Source of the DNA: Embleya hyalina
GTDB lineage: Bacteria; Actinomycetota; Actinomycetes; Streptomycetales; Streptomycetaceae
Length of the DNA stretch: 64,000 nt
Assembly (NCBI RefSeq): GCF_003967355.1
Contig: NZ_BIFH01000029.1
Span: forward strand, 1-64,000
Direction: 5' to 3'
Shown: one piece after another, positions 42,089-49,665 of the stretch
How the letters are laid out: every line of letters starts with the position of its first letter
How positions within the stretch are numbered: position 1 is the stretch's first letter
Made by a program: the position numbers and the translations under genes
Notes under the pieces: model-generated
Databases searched by the model: none
The model's input: the letters and a program-made list of their open reading frames with translations, nothing else
Told to the model about the DNA's origin: nothing

Positions 42089-43639
42089 TCACTCCCGGGC
42101 CGCGAGCGCCCGGACCGTGTCCATGTCGTCCGCCTCCGCGGCCGTCTTGTCCTCCCGGTAGCGCAACACCCGCGCGAAGCGCAGTGCGAGGCCGCCCGGA
42201 TACCGGGTGCTGGTCTGCAATCCGTCGAAGGCGATCTCCACGACGAGTTCGGGTCGCACCCACACGGTCCAGTCGTCCCGGCGCACCTCGAGTTCCCGCA
42301 ACCGCTCGGTCTGCCACGCGAGCAGTTCGTCGGTGAGCCCCTTGAACGTCTTGCCGAGTATCACGAACCCGTCCCCGCCCGGATCCCGCGCGCCCAGGTG
42401 CAGATTGCTCAGCGTGCCGCGCCGGCGGCCGTGGCCCCACTCGGCGGCCAGCACCACCAGGTCGAGGGTGTGCCGCGGCTTGACCTTGACCCAGCCCGCG
42501 CCGCGCCGACCCGCCGTGTACGGGGTGTCCAGGGACTTCACCACCACCCCCTCGTGCCCGCGTCCGACCGCGTCGACGAAGAACGCCTCCGCCGCCGCCG
42601 CGTCCCCGGTGACCAGCCGGGGCACCAGGAGTTCGGGCGGCGCCAGGTTCGCGAGCGCGGCCCAGCGGTCCGCGCCGGGGCGGTCGATCAGGTCCTCGCC
42701 GTCCACGTGCAACACGTCGAACAGGTACACCGTCAGCGGCGTCCCGGCCCGCAGCCTCCCGGCGTCGCGGGTCCCGGTCCGGGAGGCGGTGATCTGGAAC
42801 GGGTGCGGCCGAGCGTCCGGGCGCAGCGCGATCGCCTCGCCGTCGAACACCGCGGTACGCACCGGCAACGCCCGTACCGCCTCCACCAGTTCGGGCACGC
42901 GCGGGGTGATGTCGTCCAGGCTGCGGGTGAACACCGCGACACGATCGCCGTCGCGGTGGATCTGCGCCCGGATGCCGTCGATCTTCCACTCCAACGCGAC
43001 CTCGGCGGTCGGATCCTCGGCCCGCAGCCTGGCCAGCGCGCCGGCCACGTCCGGCGCGGCGGCGGCGAGCATCGGGCGCACCGGGCGGCCGACGTCGAGG
43101 GTGAGCGCGTCGAGCGCGGCCCGGCCGCCGCGCAGCGCGGCGGCGGCCACCGGTCCGGCGGCACCGCGCAACATCAGCGCCCGCCGGACCGCGGCGGCCG
43201 GGACCTCGGCCGCGCGGGCGATCGCGTCCGCCATCACCCCGTCCAGTGCGCCCTGGCGTACCTCACCGACCAACAGCCCGATCAGGAAGCGTTGTTCGAC
43301 CGCGGTCGCGCGGGCGAACAGCGCGTCGAGCGCGGCCCGGCGGGCGGCCTGCGAGCCGGTGCCGGTGGTGGCCCCGATCGCGGCCAGCGCGGCGTCCACC
43401 TCCAGGAGGGTCAACGACGGCTCGGCGGCCGGCGGCGGCACGGCACGCAGCATGGCGGGCCCCACACCGATCTGCCGCTGGGTGAGCGTCCCCGCGAGAT
43501 AGGCGACCACCACGGTCGCCTCGGCCGGATCCGCCCGCCGCAGGCAGCCGGCCACCAGCTCCGCCTTCGCGGTCCGCCCGGACTCCTCCGCGACCTCCCC
43601 GGACACGACGGCCACCTCACGAAACGACAGCGACCCCAC
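42089..43639 (-). CDS. ligB: ATP-dependent DNA ligase (LigB type)
   Basis: A 516-residue three-domain ligase: N-terminal DNA-binding domain (about 1-200), adenylation domain with the nucleotidyl Lys in motif I EWKIDGIRAQIHRDG, motif III FDGEAIAL, motif V VKSLDTPYTAGRRGAGWVKV, and a C-terminal OB-fold ending in the arginine-rich GLALRFARVLRYREDKTA. Size and order match mycobacterial LigB and related archaeal-type ligases; it is accessory to the essential NAD-dependent LigA. GTG at 43639 follows GGAGG by 10 nt; GTG at 43645 is an alternative. Confidence 0.92.
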   Translation of the reverse strand: MGSLSFREVAVVSGEVAEESGRTAKAELVAGCLRRADPAEATVVVAYLAGTLTQRQIGVGPAMLRAVPPPAAEPSLTLLEVDAALAAIGATTGTGSQAARRAALDALFARATAVEQRFLIGLLVGEVRQGALDGVMADAIARAAEVPAAAVRRALMLRGAAGPVAAAALRGGRAALDALTLDVGRPVRPMLAAAAPDVAGALARLRAEDPTAEVALEWKIDGIRAQIHRDGDRVAVFTRSLDDITPRVPELVEAVRALPVRTAVFDGEAIALRPDARPHPFQITASRTGTRDAGRLRAGTPLTVYLFDVLHVDGEDLIDRPGADRWAALANLAPPELLVPRLVTGDAAAAEAFFVDAVGRGHEGVVVKSLDTPYTAGRRGAGWVKVKPRHTLDLVVLAAEWGHGRRRGTLSNLHLGARDPGGDGFVILGKTFKGLTDELLAWQTERLRELEVRRDDWTVWVRPELVVEIAFDGLQTSTRYPGGLALRFARVLRYREDKTAAEADDMDTVRALAARE

Positions 43640-43733
43640 GCCCACCACTCCTCCCGACGACTCCCCCCACCATGACCGCCGAGACCACGTTTCAATCCCC
43701 GGCCCCGGGTCGCCTGCCCGACGGGCGACCGAA

Positions 43734-43766
43734 GGCGAGGTGGCGCCGCCCGGCCGCCACCTCGCC
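43734..43766. terminator. Hairpin, 12-bp perfect stem
   Basis: GGCGAGGTGGCG (43734-43745) pairs exactly with CGCCACCTCGCC (43755-43766) around a 9-nt loop. Second hairpin after purB; may back up the main terminator or insulate ligB. Confidence 0.6.
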
Positions 43767-43876
43767 GCGACGGGGCCGGCACCGTGCGACGCGACTCGAC
43801 CCCCACAGCGGGGACGCGGCATCGACACGGCTCGACCGCCGACACGAGCGCGGCCCGAGAACCCCGGAGGCCGGAC

Positions 43877-43931
43877 GCCGAACGGGCCGGGGCATGCGGG
43901 GGATTGCCCCGCATGCCCCGGCCCGTTCGGC
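43877..43931. terminator. purB terminator, 25-bp perfect stem
   Basis: The arms 43877-43901 and 43907-43931 are perfectly complementary over 25 bp with a 5-nt GATTG loop, starting 17 bp after the purB stop on the minus strand. It is the longest perfect hairpin seen in the window. No T-run follows. Confidence 0.88.
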
Positions 43932-43948
43932 GACAGGTCCGATTCCGC

Positions 43949-45391
43949 CTAGAGGATCGCGCCCGGGCGGTACTTCGCCGCCTCCGGGTGCTTCTCCGCG
44001 ACCGCCTCCACCCGGCGGACCACCTCGGCCACCTGGGCCGCCGCGGCGCCGGTGAACGAGAGCCGGTCGGCGAGCAGCGTGTCGAGCGCGGCGCGGTCCA
44101 GCGGCAGCCGCTCGTCGGCGGCCAGGCGGTCGAGCAGTTCGTTGCGCTCGACGCCCTCCCGCAGCGCCAGCGCCGAGGCGACCGCGTGCTCCTTGATCAC
44201 CTCGTGCCCGGCCTCGCGCCCCACCCCGCCGCGGATCGCGGCCATCAGCACCTTGGTCGTGGCCAGGAACGGCAGGTAGCGGTCGAGTTCGCGCGCGACC
44301 ACCGCCGGGAACGCGCCGAACTCCTCCAGCACGGTCAGGAACGTCTCGACCAGCCCGTCGAACGCGAAGAACGCGTCCGGCAGCGCCACCCGCCGCACCA
44401 CCGAGCAGGACACGTCGCCCTCGTTCCACTGGTCGCCCGCCAACTCGCCGACCATCGACGCGTAGCCGCGCAGGATCACCGTGAAGCCGTTGACCCGCTC
44501 GCACGAACGCGTGTTCATCTTGTGCGGCATCGCGGACGACCCGACCTGGCCGGGCTGGAAGCCCTCGGTGACCAGCTCGTGCCCGGCCATCAGCCGGATC
44601 GTCTTGGCCAACGACGACGGCGCGGCGGCCAGCTGGACCAGCGCGGTCACCACGTCGTAGTCGAGCGAGCGCGGGTAGACCTGACCGACCGAGACGAACG
44701 CGTGCTCGAAGCCCAGGTGCGCCGCGACCCGCCCCTCCAGCTCGGCCAGCCTGTCCTCGTCGCCGCCGAGCAGGTCGAGCATGTCCTGCGCGGTGCCGAC
44801 CGGGCCCTTGATCCCACGCAGCGGGTAGCGGGCGATCAGGTCCTCGAGGCGGTGGTAGGCCACCAGCAGCTCGTCGGTCGCCGACGCGAACCGCTTGCCC
44901 AGCGTGGTCGCCTGCGCGGCGACGTTGTGCGAGCGGCCGGCCATGACCAGCTCGGCGTGTTGCGCGGACAGCTCGGCCAGCCGTACCAGCAGCGCCACCA
45001 CCCGGTCGCGGACCAGTTCGAGCGACGAGCGGATCTGCAACTGCTCGACGTTCTCGGTCAGATCGCGCGAGGTCATGCCCTTGTGCACGTGCTCGTGGCC
45101 GGCGAGGGCGTTGAACTCCTCGATCCGGGCCTTGACGTCGTGCCGGGTGACCCGCTCGCGCTCGGCGATCGAGGCCAGGTCGACCTGCTCCACCACCCGC
45201 TCGTAGTCGGCGACCGCGCCCTCGGGCACGTCGATGCCCAGGTCGGCCTGGGCACGCAGCACCGCGAGCCACAGGCGGCGCTCGAGCACCACCTTGTACT
45301 CGGGGGACCACAGCGTGGCCAGCGCCGGGGAGGCGTAGCGGTTGGCCAGAACGTTCGGAATGCGGGGCTTGCGCACAGGCTGGGACGTCAC
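43949..45391 (-). CDS. purB: Adenylosuccinate lyase
   Basis: A 480-residue tetrameric enzyme of purine synthesis, cleaving fumarate from SAICAR and adenylosuccinate. The fumarase/aspartase signature [15 protein letters not shown] holds the catalytic flexible loop; [14 protein letters not shown] and [16 protein letters not shown] carry other active-site residues (His). GTG start at 45391 with TAAACT 8 nt upstream and no ribosome site, so possibly leaderless. Single-gene transcript ended by a strong hairpin. Confidence 0.97.
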   Translation of the reverse strand: MTSQPVRKPRIPNVLANRYASPALATLWSPEYKVVLERRLWLAVLRAQADLGIDVPEGAVADYERVVEQVDLASIAERERVTRHDVKARIEEFNALAGHEHVHKGMTSRDLTENVEQLQIRSSLELVRDRVVALLVRLAELSAQHAELVMAGRSHNVAAQATTLGKRFASATDELLVAYHRLEDLIARYPLRGIKGPVGTAQDMLDLLGGDEDRLAELEGRVAAHLGFEHAFVSVGQVYPRSLDYDVVTALVQLAAAPSSLAKTIRLMAGHELVTEGFQPGQVGSSAMPHKMNTRSCERVNGFTVILRGYASMVGELAGDQWNEGDVSCSVVRRVALPDAFFAFDGLVETFLTVLEEFGAFPAVVARELDRYLPFLATTKVLMAAIRGGVGREAGHEVIKEHAVASALALREGVERNELLDRLAADERLPLDRAALDTLLADRLSFTGAAAAQVAEVVRRVEAVAEKHPEAAKYRPGAIL

Positions 45392-45518
45392 GACCGGGGA
45401 GTTTACCGAGCCGCCGACCCCGCTCTCACCGGCCGTCCACGATCGTGGCCGCCCGGCGGGTCCGGTGCGCGTGCGCCGGGTGTTCGGCCGCGCCGCGCCG
45501 CGCCCCTACGGTACGTCC

Positions 45519-45851
45519 ATGATCGTCGCGCGCTCCATGGTCCTGTTCGCCCTCGCCGCGCTCGCCGAGATCGGCGGCGCGTGGCTGGTCTGGCAGTCCG
45601 TACGCGAACACCGGCCGTGGTGGATGGCGGGCCTCGGGGTGATCGCGCTGGGCGTGTACGGGTTCGTCGCGACCCTCCAGCCCGACGCCGATTTCGGTCG
45701 AATCCTGGCCGCCTACGGCGGGGTGTTCGTCGCGGGCTCGCTGGCCTGGGGCATGGTCGTGGACGGCTTCCGCCCGGATCGCTGGGACGTGGCCGGCGCG
45801 TGCGTCTGCCTGGTCGGCGTGGCGCTGATCATGTACGCGCCGCGCCGCTGA
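45519..45851 (+). CDS. YnfA-family membrane protein
   Basis: A 110-residue protein with four membrane helices, as in UPF0060/YnfA proteins, small efflux relatives of the SMR group. [20 protein letters not shown], then [20 protein letters not shown] and [20 protein letters not shown] are the conserved segments. TACGGT lies 6 nt before ATG without a ribosome site, indicating a leaderless transcript. Role in transport is unproven in the family. Confidence 0.92.
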   Translation: MIVARSMVLFALAALAEIGGAWLVWQSVREHRPWWMAGLGVIALGVYGFVATLQPDADFGRILAAYGGVFVAGSLAWGMVVDGFRPDRWDVAGACVCLVGVALIMYAPRR

Positions 45852-45910
45852 CGCCGCTCACCACCGGTGCGGCCGACGGCACGGATGGCGGCCGGGGGAG
45901 AATCGACGGC

Positions 45911-46528
45911 ATGGACAAGATCCGGCCCGCCTACGAGGAACTGGGCGCCGAGGGTTTCTACGTCCGCCACGGGGCGGAGTACCGCAACCCGCACGAGCCG
46001 CGGGTGCGGGCGGTGCTGGCCGAGGTGCTGACCGGGCCGTTCGCGGCCGAGCCCGGGTTGTCGGCCTCGGTGTTGGACCTGGCCTGCGGCAGCGGCGAGG
46101 CCACCCTGGCGCTGCGCGATCTGGGCGCGCGGGAGGTGGCCGGTGTCGATCCGTACACCGGCGACGCCTACCTGGAGCGGACCGGGCGGCCGGCCGAACC
46201 GTTGCGGTTCGAGCAGATCGCGGCGGGCGCGCTGGCCGGGCGCACATATTCGCTCGTGGTGTGCAGTTATGCGCTGCACCTGCTCGCCGAGTCGCGGCTG
46301 CCGGCGCTGGCCTACGCACTGACCGAGGTCACGACGGCGTTCGTTGTGGTGACTCCGCACAAGCGTCCGGTATTGCGGCCGGAGTGGGGGTGGCACCTGC
46401 ATCGGGAGTCGGTCGTGGATCGGGCCCGGGCCCGGGTGTATCGCACGTTCCCGCGGTCGACCGGGTCCGCCGAGCCCGCGCGGTCTCCCGAGTCCGCCGG
46501 GTCTCCCGCGGCGACTGGGCGAGGGTGA
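45911..46528 (+). CDS. Class I SAM-dependent methyltransferase
   Basis: A 205-residue protein with motif I VLDLACGSGEATLALRDLGA and acidic end of strand 2 in AGVDPYTG; VVCSYALHLLAESRLPALAY is the post-motif segment. GGGGGAG precedes ATG. The C-terminal 60 residues, including a low-complexity Ser/Glu/Pro tail, are encoded opposite the 3' end of the convergent EamA gene. Substrate unknown. Confidence 0.82.
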   Translation: MDKIRPAYEELGAEGFYVRHGAEYRNPHEPRVRAVLAEVLTGPFAAEPGLSASVLDLACGSGEATLALRDLGAREVAGVDPYTGDAYLERTGRPAEPLRFEQIAAGALAGRTYSLVVCSYALHLLAESRLPALAYALTEVTTAFVVVTPHKRPVLRPEWGWHLHRESVVDRARARVYRTFPRSTGSAEPARSPESAGSPAATGRG

Positions 46529-47408
46529 CGCCCGCACTGGCGACCACCACCAGCGCGATGCCCGCGATCTGCACGAGCACCAGCGACTGGTGCAGCACCA
46601 GGAAGCCGGCCACCCCGGCCACCGCCGGTTCCAGACTGGCCAGCAGCCCGAACGTGGCCGGCGGCAGGTGCTTCATCGCCAGCATCTCGAAGCTGTACGG
46701 CAGCGCCGAGGACAGCAGCGCGACACACGCGCCCAGCCCCAGCATCCTCGGCTCGACCAGCGCGGAGCCGGCCGTCGCCACACCCAGCGGCGTCACCAGC
46801 ACCGCGGCCACCACGAAGCCCAGGGCCAGGCCCTCGATGCCGTCGAAGCGCGCGGAGATCTTCGAGGCGACCACGATGTAGCCCGCCCAGCAGGCCGCCG
46901 CGGCCAGGATGAACACGACCCCGACCGGATCGAGGCCGCCGAATCCGCCGCCGCCCAGGAGCAGCACGCCGCCGGCCGCGAGCACGATCCACACCATGTC
47001 GCGCAGTCGGCGGGACAACACCACGGCCAGGCCGAGCGGGCCCAGGAACTCCAGCGTGACCGCGGGGCCCAGCGGAAGCCGATCGATGGCCTCGTAGAAG
47101 CACATGTTCATGCCCGCGAACATCACGCCCAGGCCGCCCACCACCAGCCAGTCGCCCCGCGAACGCCCGCGCACCCGCGGCCGGGAGAAGGCGAGCAGCA
47201 GCGCGGCGGCGATGACCAGGCGCAGCGTGACCGCACCCGCCGGCCCCACCTGTGGGAAGAGCCGCGCGGCGAACGCGGCGCCGAACTGGATCGAACACGC
47301 GCTCGCCAACACCAACGACACCGCACGCCCCCGCGGTCCCGGCAGCAACCGGTCGGCGAGGGCGTGCCGCGCGCGCGAGGGCACGCCGGTGGTGGTGCGG
47401 GAGGTCAT
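46329..47408 (-). CDS. EamA/DMT-family transporter (RhtA-like)
   Basis: A 359-residue inner-membrane exporter with ten helices in two EamA repeats: SLVLASACSIQFGAAFAARL, GVMFAGMNMCFYEAIDRLPL and ASLEPAVAGVAGFLVLHQSL are like the RhtA threonine/homoserine exporter. The membrane part ends near residue 293; the last 65 residues are a low-complexity Pro/Thr/Ala tail running antisense to the methyltransferase gene for 200 bp. TAGTGT lies 6 nt before ATG, suggesting leaderless transcription. Confidence 0.88.
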   Translation of the reverse strand: MTSRTTTGVPSRARHALADRLLPGPRGRAVSLVLASACSIQFGAAFAARLFPQVGPAGAVTLRLVIAAALLLAFSRPRVRGRSRGDWLVVGGLGVMFAGMNMCFYEAIDRLPLGPAVTLEFLGPLGLAVVLSRRLRDMVWIVLAAGGVLLLGGGGFGGLDPVGVVFILAAAACWAGYIVVASKISARFDGIEGLALGFVVAAVLVTPLGVATAGSALVEPRMLGLGACVALLSSALPYSFEMLAMKHLPPATFGLLASLEPAVAGVAGFLVLHQSLVLVQIAGIALVVVASAGVTLAQSPRETRRTRETARARRTRSTAGTCDTPGPGPDPRPTPDAGATPTPAAIPDACAESPQRTPS

Positions 47409-47439
47409 TCTCCGACACTACGGACATCGTCAAGCCGGT

Positions 47440-48087
47440 TCAGCCGGCGGCCCCGGATTTCGCGTCCCGTACCACCACACGCAGTGCGTCGGGGACCGGG
47501 CCGAGACGGGCCGACAACTCGCCGATCCGACCCTTCGCCGCCCGGCGTTCCCGGCCGCCGAGCACCACGCGCAGTTCGCCGTGGTAGGCGAGTGCGGCCA
47601 GCGCCGCGTCCGGGGCGGGCACGTCGGCCGCCCGACCCTTGAGCGCGCCCCACATCGCCTTCGTCGCCGCGCCGCGCAGCAACGTCTGGCGCAGCACGAT
47701 CCGTCGGCGCGGGACGAGGCCGAGGACCCGGTGCCGCTCGTACCGGATCACCCGCGCCCGCTCCAACGCCGCGCCGACCCGGTCGACGGCCTGCCGGTCG
47801 CGCTTCTTGACCCAGTGGCGCCAGCGGTGCGCCCGGTCGGCCTCGCCGATCCTGGCCAGCAGGTCGGCGGCCAGCTCACACCGGGGAGCCGCGCCCGGGT
47901 GCGAGGCGCCCCTGCGGTGCGCGGTCACCCGGACCTTGCCGCCCTCGTCGTGGATCAGGCCCTGTTCGTGGAGTTCGTACAGCGCCGCCGCCTGGAGCGT
48001 CGCACCCAGATGGGTCCGGCTCACCAGGCGCCGCCGCTCGGGACTGTAGGCGAGCAGGAACACTCGTTGGGGTAGGGACGGGTTCAC
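47440..48087 (-). CDS. GPP34 (GOLPH3/VPS74-like) family protein
   Basis: A 215-residue helical protein of the GPP34 family, common in actinomycetes and related to Golgi phosphoprotein 3. Typical features are FLLAYSPERRRLV, LGATLQAAALYELHEQGLIH and late DAALAALAYHGELRVVLGGR. Bacterial function unknown; eukaryotic relatives bind phosphoinositides. GAGGAGG precedes GTG by about 5 nt. It lies 31 bp upstream of EamA on the same strand. Confidence 0.9.
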   Translation of the reverse strand: MNPSLPQRVFLLAYSPERRRLVSRTHLGATLQAAALYELHEQGLIHDEGGKVRVTAHRRGASHPGAAPRCELAADLLARIGEADRAHRWRHWVKKRDRQAVDRVGAALERARVIRYERHRVLGLVPRRRIVLRQTLLRGAATKAMWGALKGRAADVPAPDAALAALAYHGELRVVLGGRERRAAKGRIGELSARLGPVPDALRVVVRDAKSGAAG

Positions 48088-48134
48088 GTCGACCTCCTCG
48101 GCGCCAGGGCGTCACATCGTCTTCGGGTTCGTCA

Positions 48135-48548
48135 TCACGGCGCGGCCTCGAGGTCGCCACCGTCGCCGCTGCCGCCACGACGCCGACCAGAACCGCCAGG
48201 GTCGCCTCGATCGCCACCGTCGCCTCCCCCGGGCTCGGCATCGAAATCGGTCCCGGAGCCGGAACCGACCTCGGGGTCGGAACCGGAGTCGGTCCCGGGG
48301 TCACTGTCGGGATCGGGGTCGCCGTCGGGATCGGGGGCCGCAGCCGCCGTCGGAGTCGGCTTGGGTGGTCGGCCCCGTCGGGCCGGTCGTCCGGCATTGC
48401 CGGGCATCCGACCCGCGTCGCCCAGCGCACGGCGCAGCAGGAACTCGATCTGGGCGTTGGTGCTGCGCAGTTCGTCGGCCGCCCACTTGGCGATCGCGTC
48501 GTGCACGGCCGGGTCCAGTCGGAGCAGGATCTTCTTGCGTTCGGTCAC
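48135..48548 (-). CDS. Ribbon-helix-helix protein with acidic tail
   Basis: A 137-residue protein. The first 45 residues (KKILLRLDPAVHDAIAKWAA, DELRSTNAQIEFLLRRAL) are an Arc/CopG-type ribbon-helix-helix DNA-binding domain; then GRPARRGRPPK is an AT-hook-like basic stretch, followed by a long Asp/Gly/Ser/Pro-rich disordered tail. It is 9 bp after the SPFH gene and probably coupled to it. It is a good candidate to bind the 16-bp palindrome in the operon promoter. Confidence 0.82.
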   Translation of the reverse strand: MTERKKILLRLDPAVHDAIAKWAADELRSTNAQIEFLLRRALGDAGRMPGNAGRPARRGRPPKPTPTAAAAPDPDGDPDPDSDPGTDSGSDPEVGSGSGTDFDAEPGGGDGGDRGDPGGSGRRRGGSGDGGDLEAAP

Positions 48549-48557
48549 GGGGACCGA

Positions 48558-49481
48558 CTACGCGTAGAGGGAACCCGTGTTGACCACGGGCTGCGTGGCC
48601 TGTTCGCTGCACAGGACGACGAGCAGGTTGCTGACCATGGCCGCCCGACGGTCGTCGTCGAGTTCCACCAGGTCGCCTTCCTCGAGCCGGCTCAGCGCCA
48701 GTTCGACCATGCCCACGGCGCCCTCGACGATCCGCTGCCGGGCCGCGACCACGGCGCCCGCCTGCTGGCGACGCAACATCGCCTGGGCGATCTCCGGCGC
48801 GTAGGCGAGCCGGGTGATCCGCGACTCGACCACGCTGACCCCGGCCGAGGCGACCCGGGCACCGATCTCGGCGGACAACTTGCCGGTGATCTCGTCGGCG
48901 TTGTCGCGCAGGGACATGCCGCCCTGGCCGTGGTCGTCGTACGGGTAGCTGTTGGCGATGTGCCGCACGGCGGTCTCGGTCTGGATGGCGACGAACTCCT
49001 CGAAGTCGTCCACCTCGAACTTGGCCTGCGCGGTGTCCTCGACCTGCCAGACCACGACCGCGGCGATCTCGATCGGATTGCCGTCGTTGTCGTTGACCTT
49101 GGCGGTCTGCGTCTCGTGGTTGCGGATCCGGGTGGAGACCTTGGTGCGGTCGGTGAACGGGTTCACCCATCGCAGCCCGTCCTTGCGCAACGTGCCCTTG
49201 TAGTGCCCGAACAGCTGAAGCACCCGCGCCTCGCCGGGCGCGACGGTGGTCAGCCCGCACAGCCCGAACAGCGCGAGGACGATGATCACGATCCCGCTCG
49301 TGATCGCGGCCACCTTCTGCCCGTCGTCCAGGAGCGCACCGACCACGGTCGCCACGATCCCCCCGGCGACGAACAGCACCCCGACAACCAACGCGGGCAA
49401 CCCGGCCGCGCCGGTCACCACCCGCTCCCGCACCTGAGGCGCCGGCATCTCCACGACGGCCCCGGACCCGAAATCACTCAC
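48558..49481 (-). CDS. SPFH/band-7 (stomatin-like) membrane protein
   Basis: A 307-residue protein with two N-terminal hydrophobic segments (about residues 30-80), then an SPFH domain: [60 protein letters not shown] and the helical [20 protein letters not shown]. Such proteins form membrane rings or microdomains. GTG at 49481 is chosen since GAGGAG lies 7 nt upstream. It starts an operon with an RHH protein; a perfect 16-bp palindrome overlaps the promoter 44 bp upstream. Confidence 0.9.
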   Translation of the reverse strand: MSDFGSGAVVEMPAPQVRERVVTGAAGLPALVVGVLFVAGGIVATVVGALLDDGQKVAAITSGIVIIVLALFGLCGLTTVAPGEARVLQLFGHYKGTLRKDGLRWVNPFTDRTKVSTRIRNHETQTAKVNDNDGNPIEIAAVVVWQVEDTAQAKFEVDDFEEFVAIQTETAVRHIANSYPYDDHGQGGMSLRDNADEITGKLSAEIGARVASAGVSVVESRITRLAYAPEIAQAMLRRQQAGAVVAARQRIVEGAVGMVELALSRLEEGDLVELDDDRRAAMVSNLLVVLCSEQATQPVVNTGSLYA

Positions 49482-49516
49482 AACGCCACTCCTCACTCGA
49501 CCAGCTTGCCATCACT

Positions 49517-49522
49517 ACCATA
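49517..49522 (-). promoter_or_regulatory. -10 element candidate of the SPFH operon
   Basis: On the minus strand TATGGT (49522 to 49517) lies 35 bp before the GTG start and directly downstream of the 16-bp palindrome, so a bound regulator would cover the -35 to -10 interval. Confidence 0.4.
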
Positions 49523-49524
49523 GC

Positions 49525-49540
49525 AAAGTGATATCACTTT
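49525..49540. promoter_or_regulatory. 16-bp palindrome, operator of SPFH/RHH operon
   Basis: AAAGTGATATCACTTT is perfectly symmetrical and AT-rich, which is very unlikely by chance in this genome. Its place just upstream of the -10 candidate, in an operon that encodes a ribbon-helix-helix protein, points to autoregulation. Confidence 0.8.
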
Positions 49541-49665
49541 TACGCAAGCCCCCGAACCCCGGAATCGCGCCCGCGAGCCGAAACCCCGACCGCCGACCAC
49601 CGTTCCGGAGCGGCACGTGGGTCGGGATTGAACGGCGGTCGGGCGTCGGGGCGGTCGCCTCCGGA

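Larger units (their letters stand above)
43640..43948. other. 309-bp gap between purB and ligB
   Basis: Contains two strong hairpins (43734-43766 and 43877-43931), both downstream of purB. No gene was found. The remaining bases hold no promoter that I can identify for ligB. Confidence 0.7.
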
